Positions 25,680 to 34,510 are shown, counted from the stretch's first letter. The stretch is 64,000 bases of DNA from an uncultured Verrucomicrobiota bacterium (GCA_903838675.1 CAILZI010000213.1:1-64000); one strand, 5' to 3'. Notes: generated by a model from the letters alone, not told the origin. Made by a program: numbers and translations.

Positions 25680-26336
25680 TTGCTATCCCATGCACTTTGT
25701 CTGCGGCTCGGCCTGCTGCTCCTATCGGTCAGCCTGACGGCTTGCTCAGATCAGTATGAAACTTTTGTCCGTCGTCCGATTCCCGGCGGCGGCGGCTTCT
25801 GGGTTGAGAGGGTCGTAGTCAAAAAGAAACAACCTCCCCCACGGGATCCGAGGGCGTCACGACTTCAATCCCCCGCCCGTGATGATGGCCAGTGGAATGG
25901 CGATTTCCTGGTCGGCGCCCCAAGCATGGTCATCCGTCTGAGCGAGCAGAAAATTTACTTCTATAAGGGGCGTCAGCTCGCCGGCATCTCACCGATTTCG
26001 TCTGGTCGTGAAGGCATGGCCACCCGGGCCGGCAATTTCTCCGTCATGGAAAAAGACATGCATCATGCCTCCTCATTGTTTGGCGACTACGTCAGCAGGG
26101 ATGGCACAGTCTTGAAGCGTGAGATTGATGTGCGCAAGGACCCTCGCCCGCCGGGCGCGTTTTTTGACGCAGCCAGAATGCCTTACTTCATGCGCATCAC
26201 CGGCGCGACCGGCATGCACGAAGGCTATCTCCCCGGCTACCCCGCCTCGCACGGCTGCATCCGTCTCCCGCACCGCATGGCGGAGATTTTCTACCGCGAG
26301 TCCTCCGTGGGCACACCCGTGAAGATTGTGCCTTGA
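25680..26336 (+). CDS. L,D-transpeptidase (YkuD) lipoprotein
   Basis: An exported lipoprotein of about 218 residues that would cross-link peptidoglycan stems or anchor proteins to them. The catalytic block MHEGYLPGYPASHGCIRLP contains the first His and the S-H-G-C-I-R core, with Cys the nucleophile. The domain opens with MVIRLSEQKIYFYKGRQL and has the SSGREGMATRAGNFSV block. No ATG is available: TTG at 25638, GTG at 25674 and TTG at 25680 are all in frame. I prefer TTG 25680 because AGGTG sits just upstream and the result is a standard lipoprotein signal (LLLLSVSLTAC, Cys as lipobox residue). A proline-rich, charged linker joins the anchor to the enzyme. It follows the ABC-F gene by about 70 bases. 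Function confident, start uncertain. Confidence 0.88.
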   Translation: MLSHALCLRLGLLLLSVSLTACSDQYETFVRRPIPGGGGFWVERVVVKKKQPPPRDPRASRLQSPARDDGQWNGDFLVGAPSMVIRLSEQKIYFYKGRQLAGISPISSGREGMATRAGNFSVMEKDMHHASSLFGDYVSRDGTVLKREIDVRKDPRPPGAFFDAARMPYFMRITGATGMHEGYLPGYPASHGCIRLPHRMAEIFYRESSVGTPVKIVP

Positions 26337-26366
26337 AGCCCGCCACGCTGCAAAGGACGACTCTCC

Positions 26367-26449
26367 TCAGATCACCGCCTCAATACGGTATCCATCGGGA
26401 TCCATCACGAACGCTGCAAAGTACCCCGGCCCATATTCCGGCATGCGCT
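26367..26449 (-). pseudogene. Surviving 3' end of a VOC/glyoxalase-family gene
   Basis: In one minus-strand frame the DNA reads LKRMPEYGPGYFAAFVMDP, then DGYRIEAVI and a stop at 26367. This is the usual C-terminal end of glyoxalase/bleomycin-resistance (VOC) proteins, including the metal-ligand Glu in the R-I-E-A-V tail. Upstream the frame closes at once, and the DNA is instead the 3' end of the TPR gene. About 27 to 33 residues of the expected 120 or more are left, with no start codon and no partner half nearby. It is best read as the remnant of a gene cut by a deletion or insertion whose new junction lies at about 26450. Confidence 0.7.
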
Positions 26450-27853
26450 TCAGACCTGCTTTTTCAATTCTTCTTCAAGCATCGAAAACAGCGCTTTGAG
26501 ACGGTACGAGTCTTTGATGACACCTTGTGACATGGAAAGATGGCGAAACTCCGCTTTGATCGCGGCCACGAGTGCCTCAAGCAGGGATTTGCCCTCTTCT
26601 TTGGCCATGGCCACTCCCATGAGGGCGATGGGCTCGTCTTCGGGAAACTCCTTCACTGCTTGCAAATAAAGAGGAGAATCCGTCTTCAGCTTCTTGGTTG
26701 CCAGCAGCCTGGTCAGCAGACTCGCCGCAAAACGTTCATCATGGTATTTGTCCCAGCCCGCACGATCCACCTCGGCTAAGTCACCCGCACGTTCTTCTCC
26801 CGCGCCTGCGAGCAAATGAGCCAGCATGTTGAGCGCCATGACATCCTTGCCGCCTTCCTCAAGTGACCGCTTCCGCAGTTCCTTTTCAAACCGCTTCAGC
26901 AACGAGGCCTCGTCATCGAGTTGCTGCTCGATCACCAAGGCGACAAACCTGTCCGCAGCATAAGGGCTTAAAGGTAGCGTCGCATCTGGCCCCAGAATCC
27001 ACTTCCCGGTTTTCAGCGCTTTTTCCAGAGGTTTCGGCTCCAGCTCCTCCTCGTAAGTTTGAGCGAAAAGCTCCAGCTCGGCCAGCCTGGCTGGGTCCGC
27101 AGACAGCAGCTTCTTCGCCAGAGCCAGATCACGTTTGAGCATGTCCCCATTGGTTTCGCTGTTCCACCAGTCGCGATCCCACGAGGCAGAAAGCGCCGTC
27201 AGTTCATCGAGCTTCGAAACCTCCCCCTGTTGAATGGCCTTCAAAAGATTGTCGCGCCGTTTGAAGGGCGAATCCTCACCATAGATCGAATGAATGGCAA
27301 AATCGATGCCTGTGTGGTTGTGCGGATGGTCCGCCAGCTTCCATTGTGCCACCGCTTCTTTCAGCTTGCCTGTGCGGATGAGACAGTCTGCCAGCAGAAC
27401 GTGTGGCAGATAATTCGTTTCACTTGCCGCAATGCACTTTTCGTAATGTGGGATTGCCTCCTGTGGTTTGCCCATGCGGTGCAGGTCCATGGCCAGTTCG
27501 AGATTCACATGCGGTTCATCCGGCATTAAATTCAATGCGCGGCGGTGATATTTCAGCGCGAGTTCCGCATCCATCGAAAAGAACGTGTTCCCCAGCACAA
27601 ACACCTGGGCGGGGGTCTGCTTGTCATCCGGAATGGCATGAATGTAGACTAGATTTGCTTCATCAAGCTTGTCTTGCTCCAGCAAAGCTTCGGCCTGCTT
27701 CGCCGCGGCTTGAAACACTTCTGAACTGGTGGCTTCGCGAACCTCGTCAATGAATGCGGCACGCGTTTGAACAGTCAGCACCACAAGCACCGCCAAAACA
27801 GACAGTTTGAAGTAGGCCTGTATGATCATGATCGGAGACTTTAAAAGTTTCAT
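26450..27853 (-). CDS. Exported TPR-repeat protein
   Basis: A 467-residue protein. The ATG at 27853 has GGTGGGG placed 6-12 bases upstream and is preferred to the GTG at 27859, which overlaps the previous stop. A hydrophobic N-terminal segment (IQAYFKLSVLAVLVVLTVQT) is a signal peptide or anchor. TPR units follow: AEALLEQDKLDEANLVYIHA, ALKYHRRALNLMPDEPHVNL, AMDLHRMGKPQEAIPHYEKC and LADCLIRTGKLKEAVAQW, covering about residues 50-185. The remainder is helical with no recognised domain. It overlaps or abuts the sugar isomerase-like gene and is probably co-transcribed with it. The 3' end runs into the VOC remnant, so the last residues may not be ancestral. It is likely a scaffold; partner unknown. 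Confidence 0.82.
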   Translation of the reverse strand: MKLLKSPIMIIQAYFKLSVLAVLVVLTVQTRAAFIDEVREATSSEVFQAAAKQAEALLEQDKLDEANLVYIHAIPDDKQTPAQVFVLGNTFFSMDAELALKYHRRALNLMPDEPHVNLELAMDLHRMGKPQEAIPHYEKCIAASETNYLPHVLLADCLIRTGKLKEAVAQWKLADHPHNHTGIDFAIHSIYGEDSPFKRRDNLLKAIQQGEVSKLDELTALSASWDRDWWNSETNGDMLKRDLALAKKLLSADPARLAELELFAQTYEEELEPKPLEKALKTGKWILGPDATLPLSPYAADRFVALVIEQQLDDEASLLKRFEKELRKRSLEEGGKDVMALNMLAHLLAGAGEERAGDLAEVDRAGWDKYHDERFAASLLTRLLATKKLKTDSPLYLQAVKEFPEDEPIALMGVAMAKEEGKSLLEALVAAIKAEFRHLSMSQGVIKDSYRLKALFSMLEEELKKQV

Positions 27854-27855
27854 CT

Positions 27856-28752
27856 TCACCCCACCGTGCAGATCTGCACCCCTTGCTTCAGCGAAGCGAG
27901 TTTGTCCGCCCGCTTCGGAATGAACTCCTGCCCCACGAAGCCAGTATAGCCCGTCTCCTGAATCGCCTTGATGATCGCCGGATAGTTAAGCTCCTGCGTT
28001 TCATCTATTTCCGCACGCCCAGGCACACCCCCCGTGTGGTAATGCGCAAAGTACTCATGATCCCTCTGGATCGTCGCAATCACATCCCCCTCCATGATCT
28101 GCATATGATAGATGTCGTACAGCAGCTTGAAGTGCGGTGAGCCGATCTTCTTGCACAAGGCCACCCCCCAAGCGCTGTGGTCGCACATGTAGTCCGGGTG
28201 GTTCACCTTGCTGTTCAGCAGCTCCATCACCAGCGTCACCCCCAGCTTCTCACACAGCGGCATCAGTCGTGTCAGCCCCTTCGCACAGTTCTCCATTCCC
28301 TGCGCCTCATCCATGCCATCGCGGTTCCCGCTGAAGCAGATCACCTGCTTGAATCCCGCCTCAGCGCTCGTCTGCAGCAGCGGCTCATACGCCTGCACCA
28401 GCAGATCATGGTGCTCCACGCGGTTCCAGCCCTTCGGGATCGGCCCCAGCTTCACGCCTCCCGGTGCTTCAATCGTCGGATAGCTCACCATCGCGCAGTG
28501 CAGCCCATGCTTCTTCACCGTCGCAAAATCCTCTGGATTCAGCAGCTCCACCGACTCCAGACCGATCTCCTTCGCCGCCACACAAAACTCCTCCAGCGGG
28601 ATCTGCTTGTAGCACCACTTGCACACCGAGTGCCTCACCTTGCCTCCAGCCGCCTTGTCCGCCGCTTCAATCTGCGTCCGCAGCATCGCCGCGATGGCAC
28701 TGACACTGGCAAGAGTTCCGAACTGGCGGCGGGAAAGGTGGGAGGGAGTCAT
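27856..28752 (-). CDS. Tat-exported hydroxypyruvate isomerase-like TIM-barrel protein
   Basis: A 298-residue protein of the xylose isomerase-like TIM-barrel superfamily, closest by eye to hydroxypyruvate isomerase. The ATG at 28752 gives LSRRQFGTLASVSAIAAML, a twin-arginine signal, so it is exported folded. Conserved blocks are VRHSVCKWCYKQIPLEEFC, GLESVELLNPEDF, KQVICFSGNRDGMD, GVTLVMELLNSKVNHPDY (metal-ligand Glu), FKLLYDIYHMQIMEGD (metal-ligand Asp and His) and HYHTGGVPGRAEIDETQELN, followed by GFVGQEFIPKR with the last Glu. All expected metal ligands are present. Export of this enzyme type is common in Verrucomicrobia and Planctomycetes, often without a known substrate. Downstream it abuts the TPR gene. 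The biological substrate is not predictable. Confidence 0.9.
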   Translation of the reverse strand: MTPSHLSRRQFGTLASVSAIAAMLRTQIEAADKAAGGKVRHSVCKWCYKQIPLEEFCVAAKEIGLESVELLNPEDFATVKKHGLHCAMVSYPTIEAPGGVKLGPIPKGWNRVEHHDLLVQAYEPLLQTSAEAGFKQVICFSGNRDGMDEAQGMENCAKGLTRLMPLCEKLGVTLVMELLNSKVNHPDYMCDHSAWGVALCKKIGSPHFKLLYDIYHMQIMEGDVIATIQRDHEYFAHYHTGGVPGRAEIDETQELNYPAIIKAIQETGYTGFVGQEFIPKRADKLASLKQGVQICTVG

Positions 28753-28808
28753 TTCCAAATCTTACACGGATGAGGGGAGGGATTCCAAGCGCAGAATCTC
28801 CTGAACCA

Positions 28809-29323
28809 TCAGCTTTCGACAGCACGTCCCGCAATAAGACTGCATTCCTTCATCTGGTTCATCACCTCAGCGAGCTCTTCGGCTTTGAAACCATAGGTCT
28901 CGGGCAATGCCCAGCCATTGCAGTTGATATCCGTCGTCCACGAACCTGTTTGGAATATCCTGGTACAAAGTCCCAAACGACCATTTTGTTGTGGCTGATG
29001 CTCTGGACTCTAAAGCCTTGCACTTCATCCCAGCGGACCTCATGCGCACGAAAGAGGGCGCAAAAGATGAAACTCTCTTTTTTGAGGATGAGATAGCTCG
29101 CACCAGGAAGGAGTTGCACACAAAAAACCACCAAGCCGAGCGCGAAAAAGCCCGAGCACAGGTAAATGATCAGAACATTCTTTTTCGTGTCTCCCCAAAA
29201 GCCTCCCACGACGAAAACAAGACAAACCACGATCCATAGAAGTGTCTTTAGCTTCGGCGTCTTGAAAGTCAGAGTGAAGTCAGGTCCAGGCCAAGGATTT
29301 GGAATCTGCGAAGGTCGGGACAT
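28809..29323 (-). pseudogene. Frameshifted small membrane protein (PH-like domain)
   Basis: From the ATG at 29323 the frame gives a 153-residue protein ending at 28862: two hydrophobic helices (LLWIVVCLVFVVGGF and IIYLCSGFFALGLVVFCV), then a PH-like beta region (SYLILKKESFIFCALFRAHE, VRWDEVQGFRVQSISHNK, VVWDFVPGYS). The last 20 residues of that frame (CPRPMVSKPKSSLR) look like noise. A shift of one base near 28905-28920 instead gives ALPETYGFKAEELAEVMNQ and continues to a stop at 28809-28811, a C-terminus typical of this membrane-protein type. The gene therefore looks broken by a single-base change, or the sequence has an error there. The upstream part is normal. Function unknown. Confidence 0.65.
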
Positions 29324-29423
29324 GCTTCGAATCCTAAACGGATGCGACGTGAGATGCCAAGCACAGAATAATCTCGCCCTCGCATCACCTTCACAGGCGC
29401 TACAGTTTCAGGCAGGCCGTAGA

Positions 29424-29525
29424 ATGGGTGTGGCGACAGCCCGCCCGTCTCTCAGCGTGTCGCAAACACCCCTTGATCACGATCAATCCAGCGTGAAGTG
29501 GTCCGCACATTCCATGTGCGGTTCC
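29424..29525. repeat. Intergenic repeat A, copy 1, with TCC-loop hairpin
   Basis: Bases from ATGGGTGTGGCGACA through the hairpin recur at 34269-34410. The hairpin at 29503-29521 is CCGCACAT, loop TCC, ATGTGCGG, a perfect 8-base stem. It lies between a frameshifted gene and a lone antitoxin-like gene. Confidence 0.8.
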
Positions 29526-29535
29526 GGGAGGTCTT

Positions 29536-29748
29536 TCACTGTCTCCCAAGCCGACGTTCGAGCTCTTCCCGCGAAATTCGTTTCACCTTGCCTCCCCGGT
29601 AATCACTCCACCGCTGTTCCAAAGTCTCTTGTTGCCACTTCGGTGTCGTGCTGTGCTCATCCACACAGGAAAGCCACAGTTCATCAGCCAGCTGCATTCG
29701 CTTCCTTTTCGGCAGCCGTGCCAGATCGGGAAAATGATCGAGACCCAC
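29536..29748 (-). CDS. Putative addiction-module (antitoxin-like) protein, no toxin partner
   Basis: A 70-residue protein with a GTG start, beginning MGLDHFPDLARLPKRKRMQL. It has the layout of the Unstab_antitox / putative addiction module family (PF09720, TIGR02574): LARLPKRKRMQLADELWLSC at the N-terminus, a central W with spaced Glu (TPKWQQETLEQRWSDYRGGK) and a C-terminal REELERRL helix. Such proteins usually sit just upstream of a ParE/RelE toxin. Here the minus-strand DNA downstream holds only repeat A and then the start side of the frameshifted membrane gene, and no toxin-sized frame follows. It is either an orphan antitoxin, a residue of a decayed module, or a family member with another role. 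Confidence 0.65.
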   Translation of the reverse strand: MGLDHFPDLARLPKRKRMQLADELWLSCVDEHSTTPKWQQETLEQRWSDYRGGKVKRISREELERRLGRQ

Positions 29749-29793
29749 GGCGCAAAACTACGCTCTCACGATCTCCACGCAAGCCCCCGCCTT

Positions 29794-30552
<759 letters not shown>

Positions 30553-30648
30553 AATCAAAAGGGGATACGCCGAAGAAATCAAAAAGGGAAAAAATCAGAG
30601 AACTCCTTCTCCAATTTTTTCTCCTCTTTCCCTTCTTTCGGCTCAGTC

Positions 30649-31587
30649 TCAGCCCAATGCTGTTGCCACCATCGTTTCCAGCTTCACGATGTCCTTCGCG
30701 AAGTTGCGGATGCCTTCGGCGGTCTTCTCAGTCGCCATGGCGTCTTCGTTGAACAGCCAGCGGAAAGTCTTCTCATCGCTGCCGATCTTCTCGATCTTCA
30801 GGGACTTCGCATTGGCAGCGTTGAGCTTCGGCGTGATGGCCTCTTCGCTTGCAGCCAGTTCACCCAGCAGGCCGGGGCTGATGGTCAGCAGGTCGCAGCC
30901 GGTGAGTTCAGTGATCTCACCCTTGTTGCGGAAGCTCGCACCCATCACCTCGGTCGTGTAGCCAAAGTGCTTGTAGTAGTTGTAGATCTGCGTCACGGAC
31001 TGCACGCCCGGATCTTCCGTCGGCGCGAAATCCTTGCCCGTGCTCTTCTTGTGCCAGTCAAGGATGCGGCCCACGAAAGGGGAGATCAGCTTGATGCCGC
31101 CTTCAGCGCAAACCACCGCCTGCGCGAGGCTGAAAAGCAGCGTCAGATTGCAGTTGATGCCCTCCTTCTGCAGCACTTCCGCCGCTTTGATGCCTTCCCA
31201 CGTGGAGGCGATCTTGATCAGAATGCGCTCACGGCCAATGCCCGCCTTTTCATACATGCTGATCAAATGACGCGCCTTGTCGATGTTCGCCTGCGTGTCG
31301 AACGACAGGCGGGCATCCACTTCCGTCGAAACACGACCCGGGACGATCTTGAGAATTTCGAGGCCAAAGGCCACCACCAGGTTGTCCATCACGGTATCCA
31401 CGCCGCCGGATTTGCCATCAGCCACAGCTTTGTCGAACAGCGACTTGTACTCAGCCTTCTGCGAAGCCTGGAGGATGAGGGAAGGATTGGTCGTGGCGTC
31501 CTGAGGCTTGTAGGCCTTCATGGCTTCGAAGTCGCCAGTGTCGGCGACTACCACGGTGTGCTGCTTGAGCTGGTCGAGCTGGGTCAT
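30649..31587 (-). CDS. tal: Transaldolase (TalB type)
   Basis: A 312-residue cytoplasmic enzyme of the non-oxidative pentose phosphate pathway, moving a dihydroxyacetone unit between sugar phosphates. VVVADTGDFEAMK holds the catalytic Asp (about residue 19), DATTNPSLILQA is the family signature, and RILIKIASTWEGIKAAEVL contains the Schiff-base Lys (Lys125). ISPFVGRILDWHKK and TEVMGASFRNKGEI are further conserved blocks. Length is close to E. coli TalB (317). It follows the lactonase-like gene by 42 bases on the same strand, so the two may share a transcript. The association of transaldolase with a 6-phosphogluconolactonase-like protein is natural for the pathway, though the lactonase appears exported. 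Confidence 0.96.
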   Translation of the reverse strand: MTQLDQLKQHTVVVADTGDFEAMKAYKPQDATTNPSLILQASQKAEYKSLFDKAVADGKSGGVDTVMDNLVVAFGLEILKIVPGRVSTEVDARLSFDTQANIDKARHLISMYEKAGIGRERILIKIASTWEGIKAAEVLQKEGINCNLTLLFSLAQAVVCAEGGIKLISPFVGRILDWHKKSTGKDFAPTEDPGVQSVTQIYNYYKHFGYTTEVMGASFRNKGEITELTGCDLLTISPGLLGELAASEEAITPKLNAANAKSLKIEKIGSDEKTFRWLFNEDAMATEKTAEGIRNFAKDIVKLETMVATALG

Positions 31588-31629
31588 AGTCTGGTTTTTT
31601 GGGGGTTTGAGAGTAAAGGCTCTGGAAGG

Positions 31630-32775
31630 TTAATCAAGCGCGAGGAACCGCACGCAGATGCTGCCCGGCACGTTCACCTTCGTGCCGGAGAACGTGAGCT
31701 TGCCGCTGTCCTGATCCACCTTGAAGAGGGCCGCCGTGGCGCTGTCCTGATGCGCGGCGATCAGCCACTTGCCCGTTGGGTCCAGGCAGATGTTCCGGGG
31801 GATCTTGCCTTCAGCAGGCACATTCTGCAGCAGTGTCAGCTTCCCGGTGGCCGGCTCACAGGCAAACACCGCGATGGTGTCGTGCGTGCGATTCGAAACA
31901 TACACCACACGGCCATTCGGATGCGCCAGCGATTCCGCCGTGCTATAGCCCTTCTTGCCACGGTCCGCTTCCGGCAGCGTGGAGACGGTTTCGATCTCAG
32001 TCAGCGCCCCTTTTTCAGCATCGTAGGCAAAGACGGTCTCCGTCATCGCCATCTCGTTGTTCACAAACACAAACTTGCCGCTCGGATGAAACGCCAGATG
32101 GCGCGGTCCGCCGCCTGCGGGTGTTTTGGCAAAGGGCGGGTCATTCGGCGTCAGCTTCCCTGTGGCAGGCTCGGTCTTGTAGATGAGCACCTTGTCCAGA
32201 CCCAGGTCGCAGGCAAAGGCGAAGCGGTTGTCCGGGCTGAAGTTCACCGAATGCGCATGCGGTCCCTTCTGGCGGTTCGGATCAATGCTCGAACCCTCGT
32301 GCTGATAAAAGCTCACTGCTTCAGACACAGAACCGTCCGCCTTGATGGCAAACGAGGCCACGCTGCCGCTGCCGTAGTTGGCCAGGGCGGCCATCTGGCC
32401 GGTTTTATCCACGTTCACATGGCATGGGCCTCCGCCGATCCCGCTCGCCTGATTGATCAGCGTGAGCTTGCCGGCGCTTTTGTCGATGCTGAAGGAGCTG
32501 ATGCCGCCGCCCTTTTTGCCATCCGTCGTCACGTCTCCGATCGCGTAGAGATACTTTTTTGAAGGATGGATCGCGAGGAAGCCCGGGTTCCCAGCCTCAG
32601 CCGCCAGCTGGGGCTCGCTCAGTTCGCCAGTGGCAGTGTTGAACCGCGAGACATAGATCCCCTTGCTGCCATTCTTGGCATTCGTATTCGTACCAAAGTA
32701 GACGAGGAAGTTTTCCCCCGCGATGGCGGTGGTGGTCAGTGCGGCAAAAGCAAAGGCGATGGAGGCTCGGGTCAT
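31630..32775 (-). CDS. Exported lactonase-family beta-propeller (6-phosphogluconolactonase-like)
   Basis: A 381-residue seven-bladed propeller of the YbhE/Pgl lactonase family. An N-terminal MTRASIAFAFAALTTTAIAG signal peptide points to export, unlike the classic cytosolic enzyme. Repeats are visible as GIYVSRFNTATGELS, LAIHPSKKYLYAIGDV, ISSFSIDKSAGKLTL, GPCHVNVDKTGQMAAL, HSVNFSPDNRFAFACDLG, GPRHLAFHPSGKFVFVNNE and IPRNICLDPTGKWLIAAHQD. The family's conserved His and Asp/Glu region (DPNRQKGPHAHSVNF) is present. It precedes transaldolase by 42 bases in the same direction. Since 6-phosphogluconolactone is cytosolic, an exported copy probably acts on another lactone, or the signal is weak; I cannot decide. 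Confidence 0.9.
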   Translation of the reverse strand: MTRASIAFAFAALTTTAIAGENFLVYFGTNTNAKNGSKGIYVSRFNTATGELSEPQLAAEAGNPGFLAIHPSKKYLYAIGDVTTDGKKGGGISSFSIDKSAGKLTLINQASGIGGGPCHVNVDKTGQMAALANYGSGSVASFAIKADGSVSEAVSFYQHEGSSIDPNRQKGPHAHSVNFSPDNRFAFACDLGLDKVLIYKTEPATGKLTPNDPPFAKTPAGGGPRHLAFHPSGKFVFVNNEMAMTETVFAYDAEKGALTEIETVSTLPEADRGKKGYSTAESLAHPNGRVVYVSNRTHDTIAVFACEPATGKLTLLQNVPAEGKIPRNICLDPTGKWLIAAHQDSATAALFKVDQDSGKLTFSGTKVNVPGSICVRFLALD

Positions 32776-32900
32776 GGTGCCCCGATGCTGATGGCTTGTA
32801 GCACCATGGTCAAGCCCTCACTGCACCCGCTTCATGAACGGAATTCATTCCATTGATTTGTTAGCTTGCTCCTTCAAAAGGACCGCGCATCTTCCGTGCC

Positions 32901-33047
32901 ATGAAACCGTCCCTGTTTCTCCTAGCCGCCCTTTTGTTCATGCTCCCTGGCTGCAGCGGCTTCAAACCCGTCAAGCTGGAGCACGACATGGATAAAGAGA
33001 AGCCTCTCGACTATCGCGAAGGCGACTGGATTCCGAAGAACACCTAG
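32901..33047 (+). CDS. Small lipoprotein, 48 residues
   Basis: A short gene that is easily missed. It starts MKPSLFLLAALLFMLPGCSG, a complete type II signal with lipobox L-P-G-C (Cys18), then 30 residues rich in charge (FKPVKLEHDMDKEKPLDYR, EGDWIPKNT) and a TAG stop at 33045. The mature peptide would have about 31 residues attached to a membrane by its Cys. It lies in the divergent gap between the lactonase gene and the D-threonine aldolase-like gene, 125 bases and 81 bases from their starts. No homologous family is recalled. Codon use and the signal-lipobox structure support a real product. Confidence 0.72.
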   Translation: MKPSLFLLAALLFMLPGCSGFKPVKLEHDMDKEKPLDYREGDWIPKNT

Positions 33048-33128
33048 CCTGGCCCCGTCAGCAGCTCAAAATCCACGTAACGCGCGCATTTGACCGCGCA
33101 CGACGTCCTCGCCACCGTAGGTCCACAT

Positions 33129-34241
33129 ATGCATCCTGCCTGGTTCCACGTCGACAACGAAGCTGACATCCCGTCCCCCGCGCTCCTCTTCTACCGCAAG
33201 CGCATCGAGGACAATCTCGCCCTCATGCTCAAGATCGCTGGCGATCCCAGGCGCCTTCGCCCCCATGTGAAGACGCACAAAACGGCCGAGATCATGGCCA
33301 TGCAGATCCGCCTCGGCATCACCAGGTTCAAGACCTCCACCATTGCCGAGGCCGAAATGTGCGCCGCCGTTGGTGCCACAGATGTGCTTCTCGCCATGCC
33401 CTGTGTCGGCATCAATGCCCATCGCCTCGCTGACCTCGCCGCCAAGTTCCCGGAAACCCAGTTCTCCAGCATCGCAGATGCCGAGGAAACCATCACCTTC
33501 CTCGCCTCCGCCGCCCAGCAGCACAATGTCACCCTCGGGGTTTACATTGAGATCGACTGCGGTATGGGCCGCACCGGCATCGTCCCCAGCGACGAAGCCG
33601 CCATGCTCGCCCATGTCATCAAGGACACCCCCCGCCTCCAGTTCAGCGGCATCCCCTCCTACGACGGCCACATCCACGACGAAAGCCTCGACGTCCGTCG
33701 CGAGCGCTGCGACGCCGCATTCGAGCCCGTCCTCCAGTTCCGCTGCCGCCTCCAGGGGGAAGGCATCATCGTCAAAGAACTCGTCGCCGGCGGTTCCCCC
33801 ACCTTCGGCATTCACGCCACATATCCAGACCGCACCCTCAGCCCCGGCACCACCGTCCTCTGGGACTTCGGCTATGGCGACAAATACCCCGTCGATCTGC
33901 CCTTCCAGCCCGCCGCCGTTCTCCTCACCCGCGTCATCAGCAAGCCCGGCAAAGACCGCATCACCCTCGACCTCGGCCACAAATCCGTCGCCCCCGAGAA
34001 TCCGCATCCCCGCGTCCGCTTTGAAGAACTACCCGACGCCACCGTCATCATGCAGAGCGAAGAGCACCTCGTCCTCGAAACCGAGCGCGCCCACGAATTC
34101 ACCATCGGCCAGGCCCTCCACGGCATTCCCCGCCACGTCTGCCCCACCGTCTCCATGCACGGCGAAGCCTACATAATCTCCGGCGCCAAAACCACCGAAC
34201 GCTGGCCCATCACCGCCCGCAATCGGATCATCACGGTGTAA
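33129..34241 (+). CDS. D-threonine aldolase / alanine racemase-like PLP enzyme (DSD1 family)
   Basis: A 370-residue fold-type III PLP enzyme. The start is the ATG at 33129, with GTAGGT just upstream; a TTG start at 33090 would add 13 residues. The PLP lysine lies in RLRPHVKTHKTAEIM (about residue 44), typical of D-threonine aldolase and D-serine dehydratase relatives. Further blocks are IEIDCGMGRTGI, SYDGHIHDES, ELVAGGSPTFGIHAT and GTTVLWDFGYGDKY. The C-terminus has EEHLVLE and, near the end, PRHVCPTVSMHGEAYII, the His-x-Cys metal site of DSD1-type enzymes. The reaction is probably cleavage of a D-beta-hydroxy-amino acid or D-serine deamination. It follows the small lipoprotein and precedes repeat-rich DNA. 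Substrate undecided. Confidence 0.88.
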   Translation: MHPAWFHVDNEADIPSPALLFYRKRIEDNLALMLKIAGDPRRLRPHVKTHKTAEIMAMQIRLGITRFKTSTIAEAEMCAAVGATDVLLAMPCVGINAHRLADLAAKFPETQFSSIADAEETITFLASAAQQHNVTLGVYIEIDCGMGRTGIVPSDEAAMLAHVIKDTPRLQFSGIPSYDGHIHDESLDVRRERCDAAFEPVLQFRCRLQGEGIIVKELVAGGSPTFGIHATYPDRTLSPGTTVLWDFGYGDKYPVDLPFQPAAVLLTRVISKPGKDRITLDLGHKSVAPENPHPRVRFEELPDATVIMQSEEHLVLETERAHEFTIGQALHGIPRHVCPTVSMHGEAYIISGAKTTERWPITARNRIITV

Positions 34242-34268
34242 GCTACGTGGCACTTGGTCGTTCGTGGG

Positions 34269-34410
34269 ATGGGTGTGGCGACAACCCGCCCGTCTCTGAG
34301 CGCGTGATAAACACCATTGACTCCAATAGTCCGGCCACAGCAGTGGTTTGGGACACGATCTCACCGCGAGCCCAGCGTGAAGGGGTCCGCACATTCCATG
34401 TGCAGTTGCG
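34269..34410. repeat. Intergenic repeat A, copy 2
   Basis: Matches copy 1 at its left end (ATGGGTGTGGCGACA with CCCGCCCGTCTCT) and right end (CCAGCGTGAA, then the hairpin). The middle is longer by about 40 bases. The hairpin at 34387-34405 is CCGCACAT, TCC, ATGTGCAG, with one unpaired end. Confidence 0.75.
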
Positions 34411-34477
34411 TGCCTGTCAGCAGACGGCGCAATCGACCAAACCTCATGGATAGGAACGTCTCTAACTTGCCTTTCCC

Positions 34478-34510
34478 TTTCCGTGTATTCCGTGTATTCC
34501 GTGGTTCAAT
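34478..34510. repeat. Short tandem repeat E, copy 1
   Basis: Three near-identical 9-base units of the form TTCCGTGTA end in TTCCGTGGTT, directly before the EVE-domain gene. Another copy is at 44911-44945, so the sequence is reused in the genome. Confidence 0.7.
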
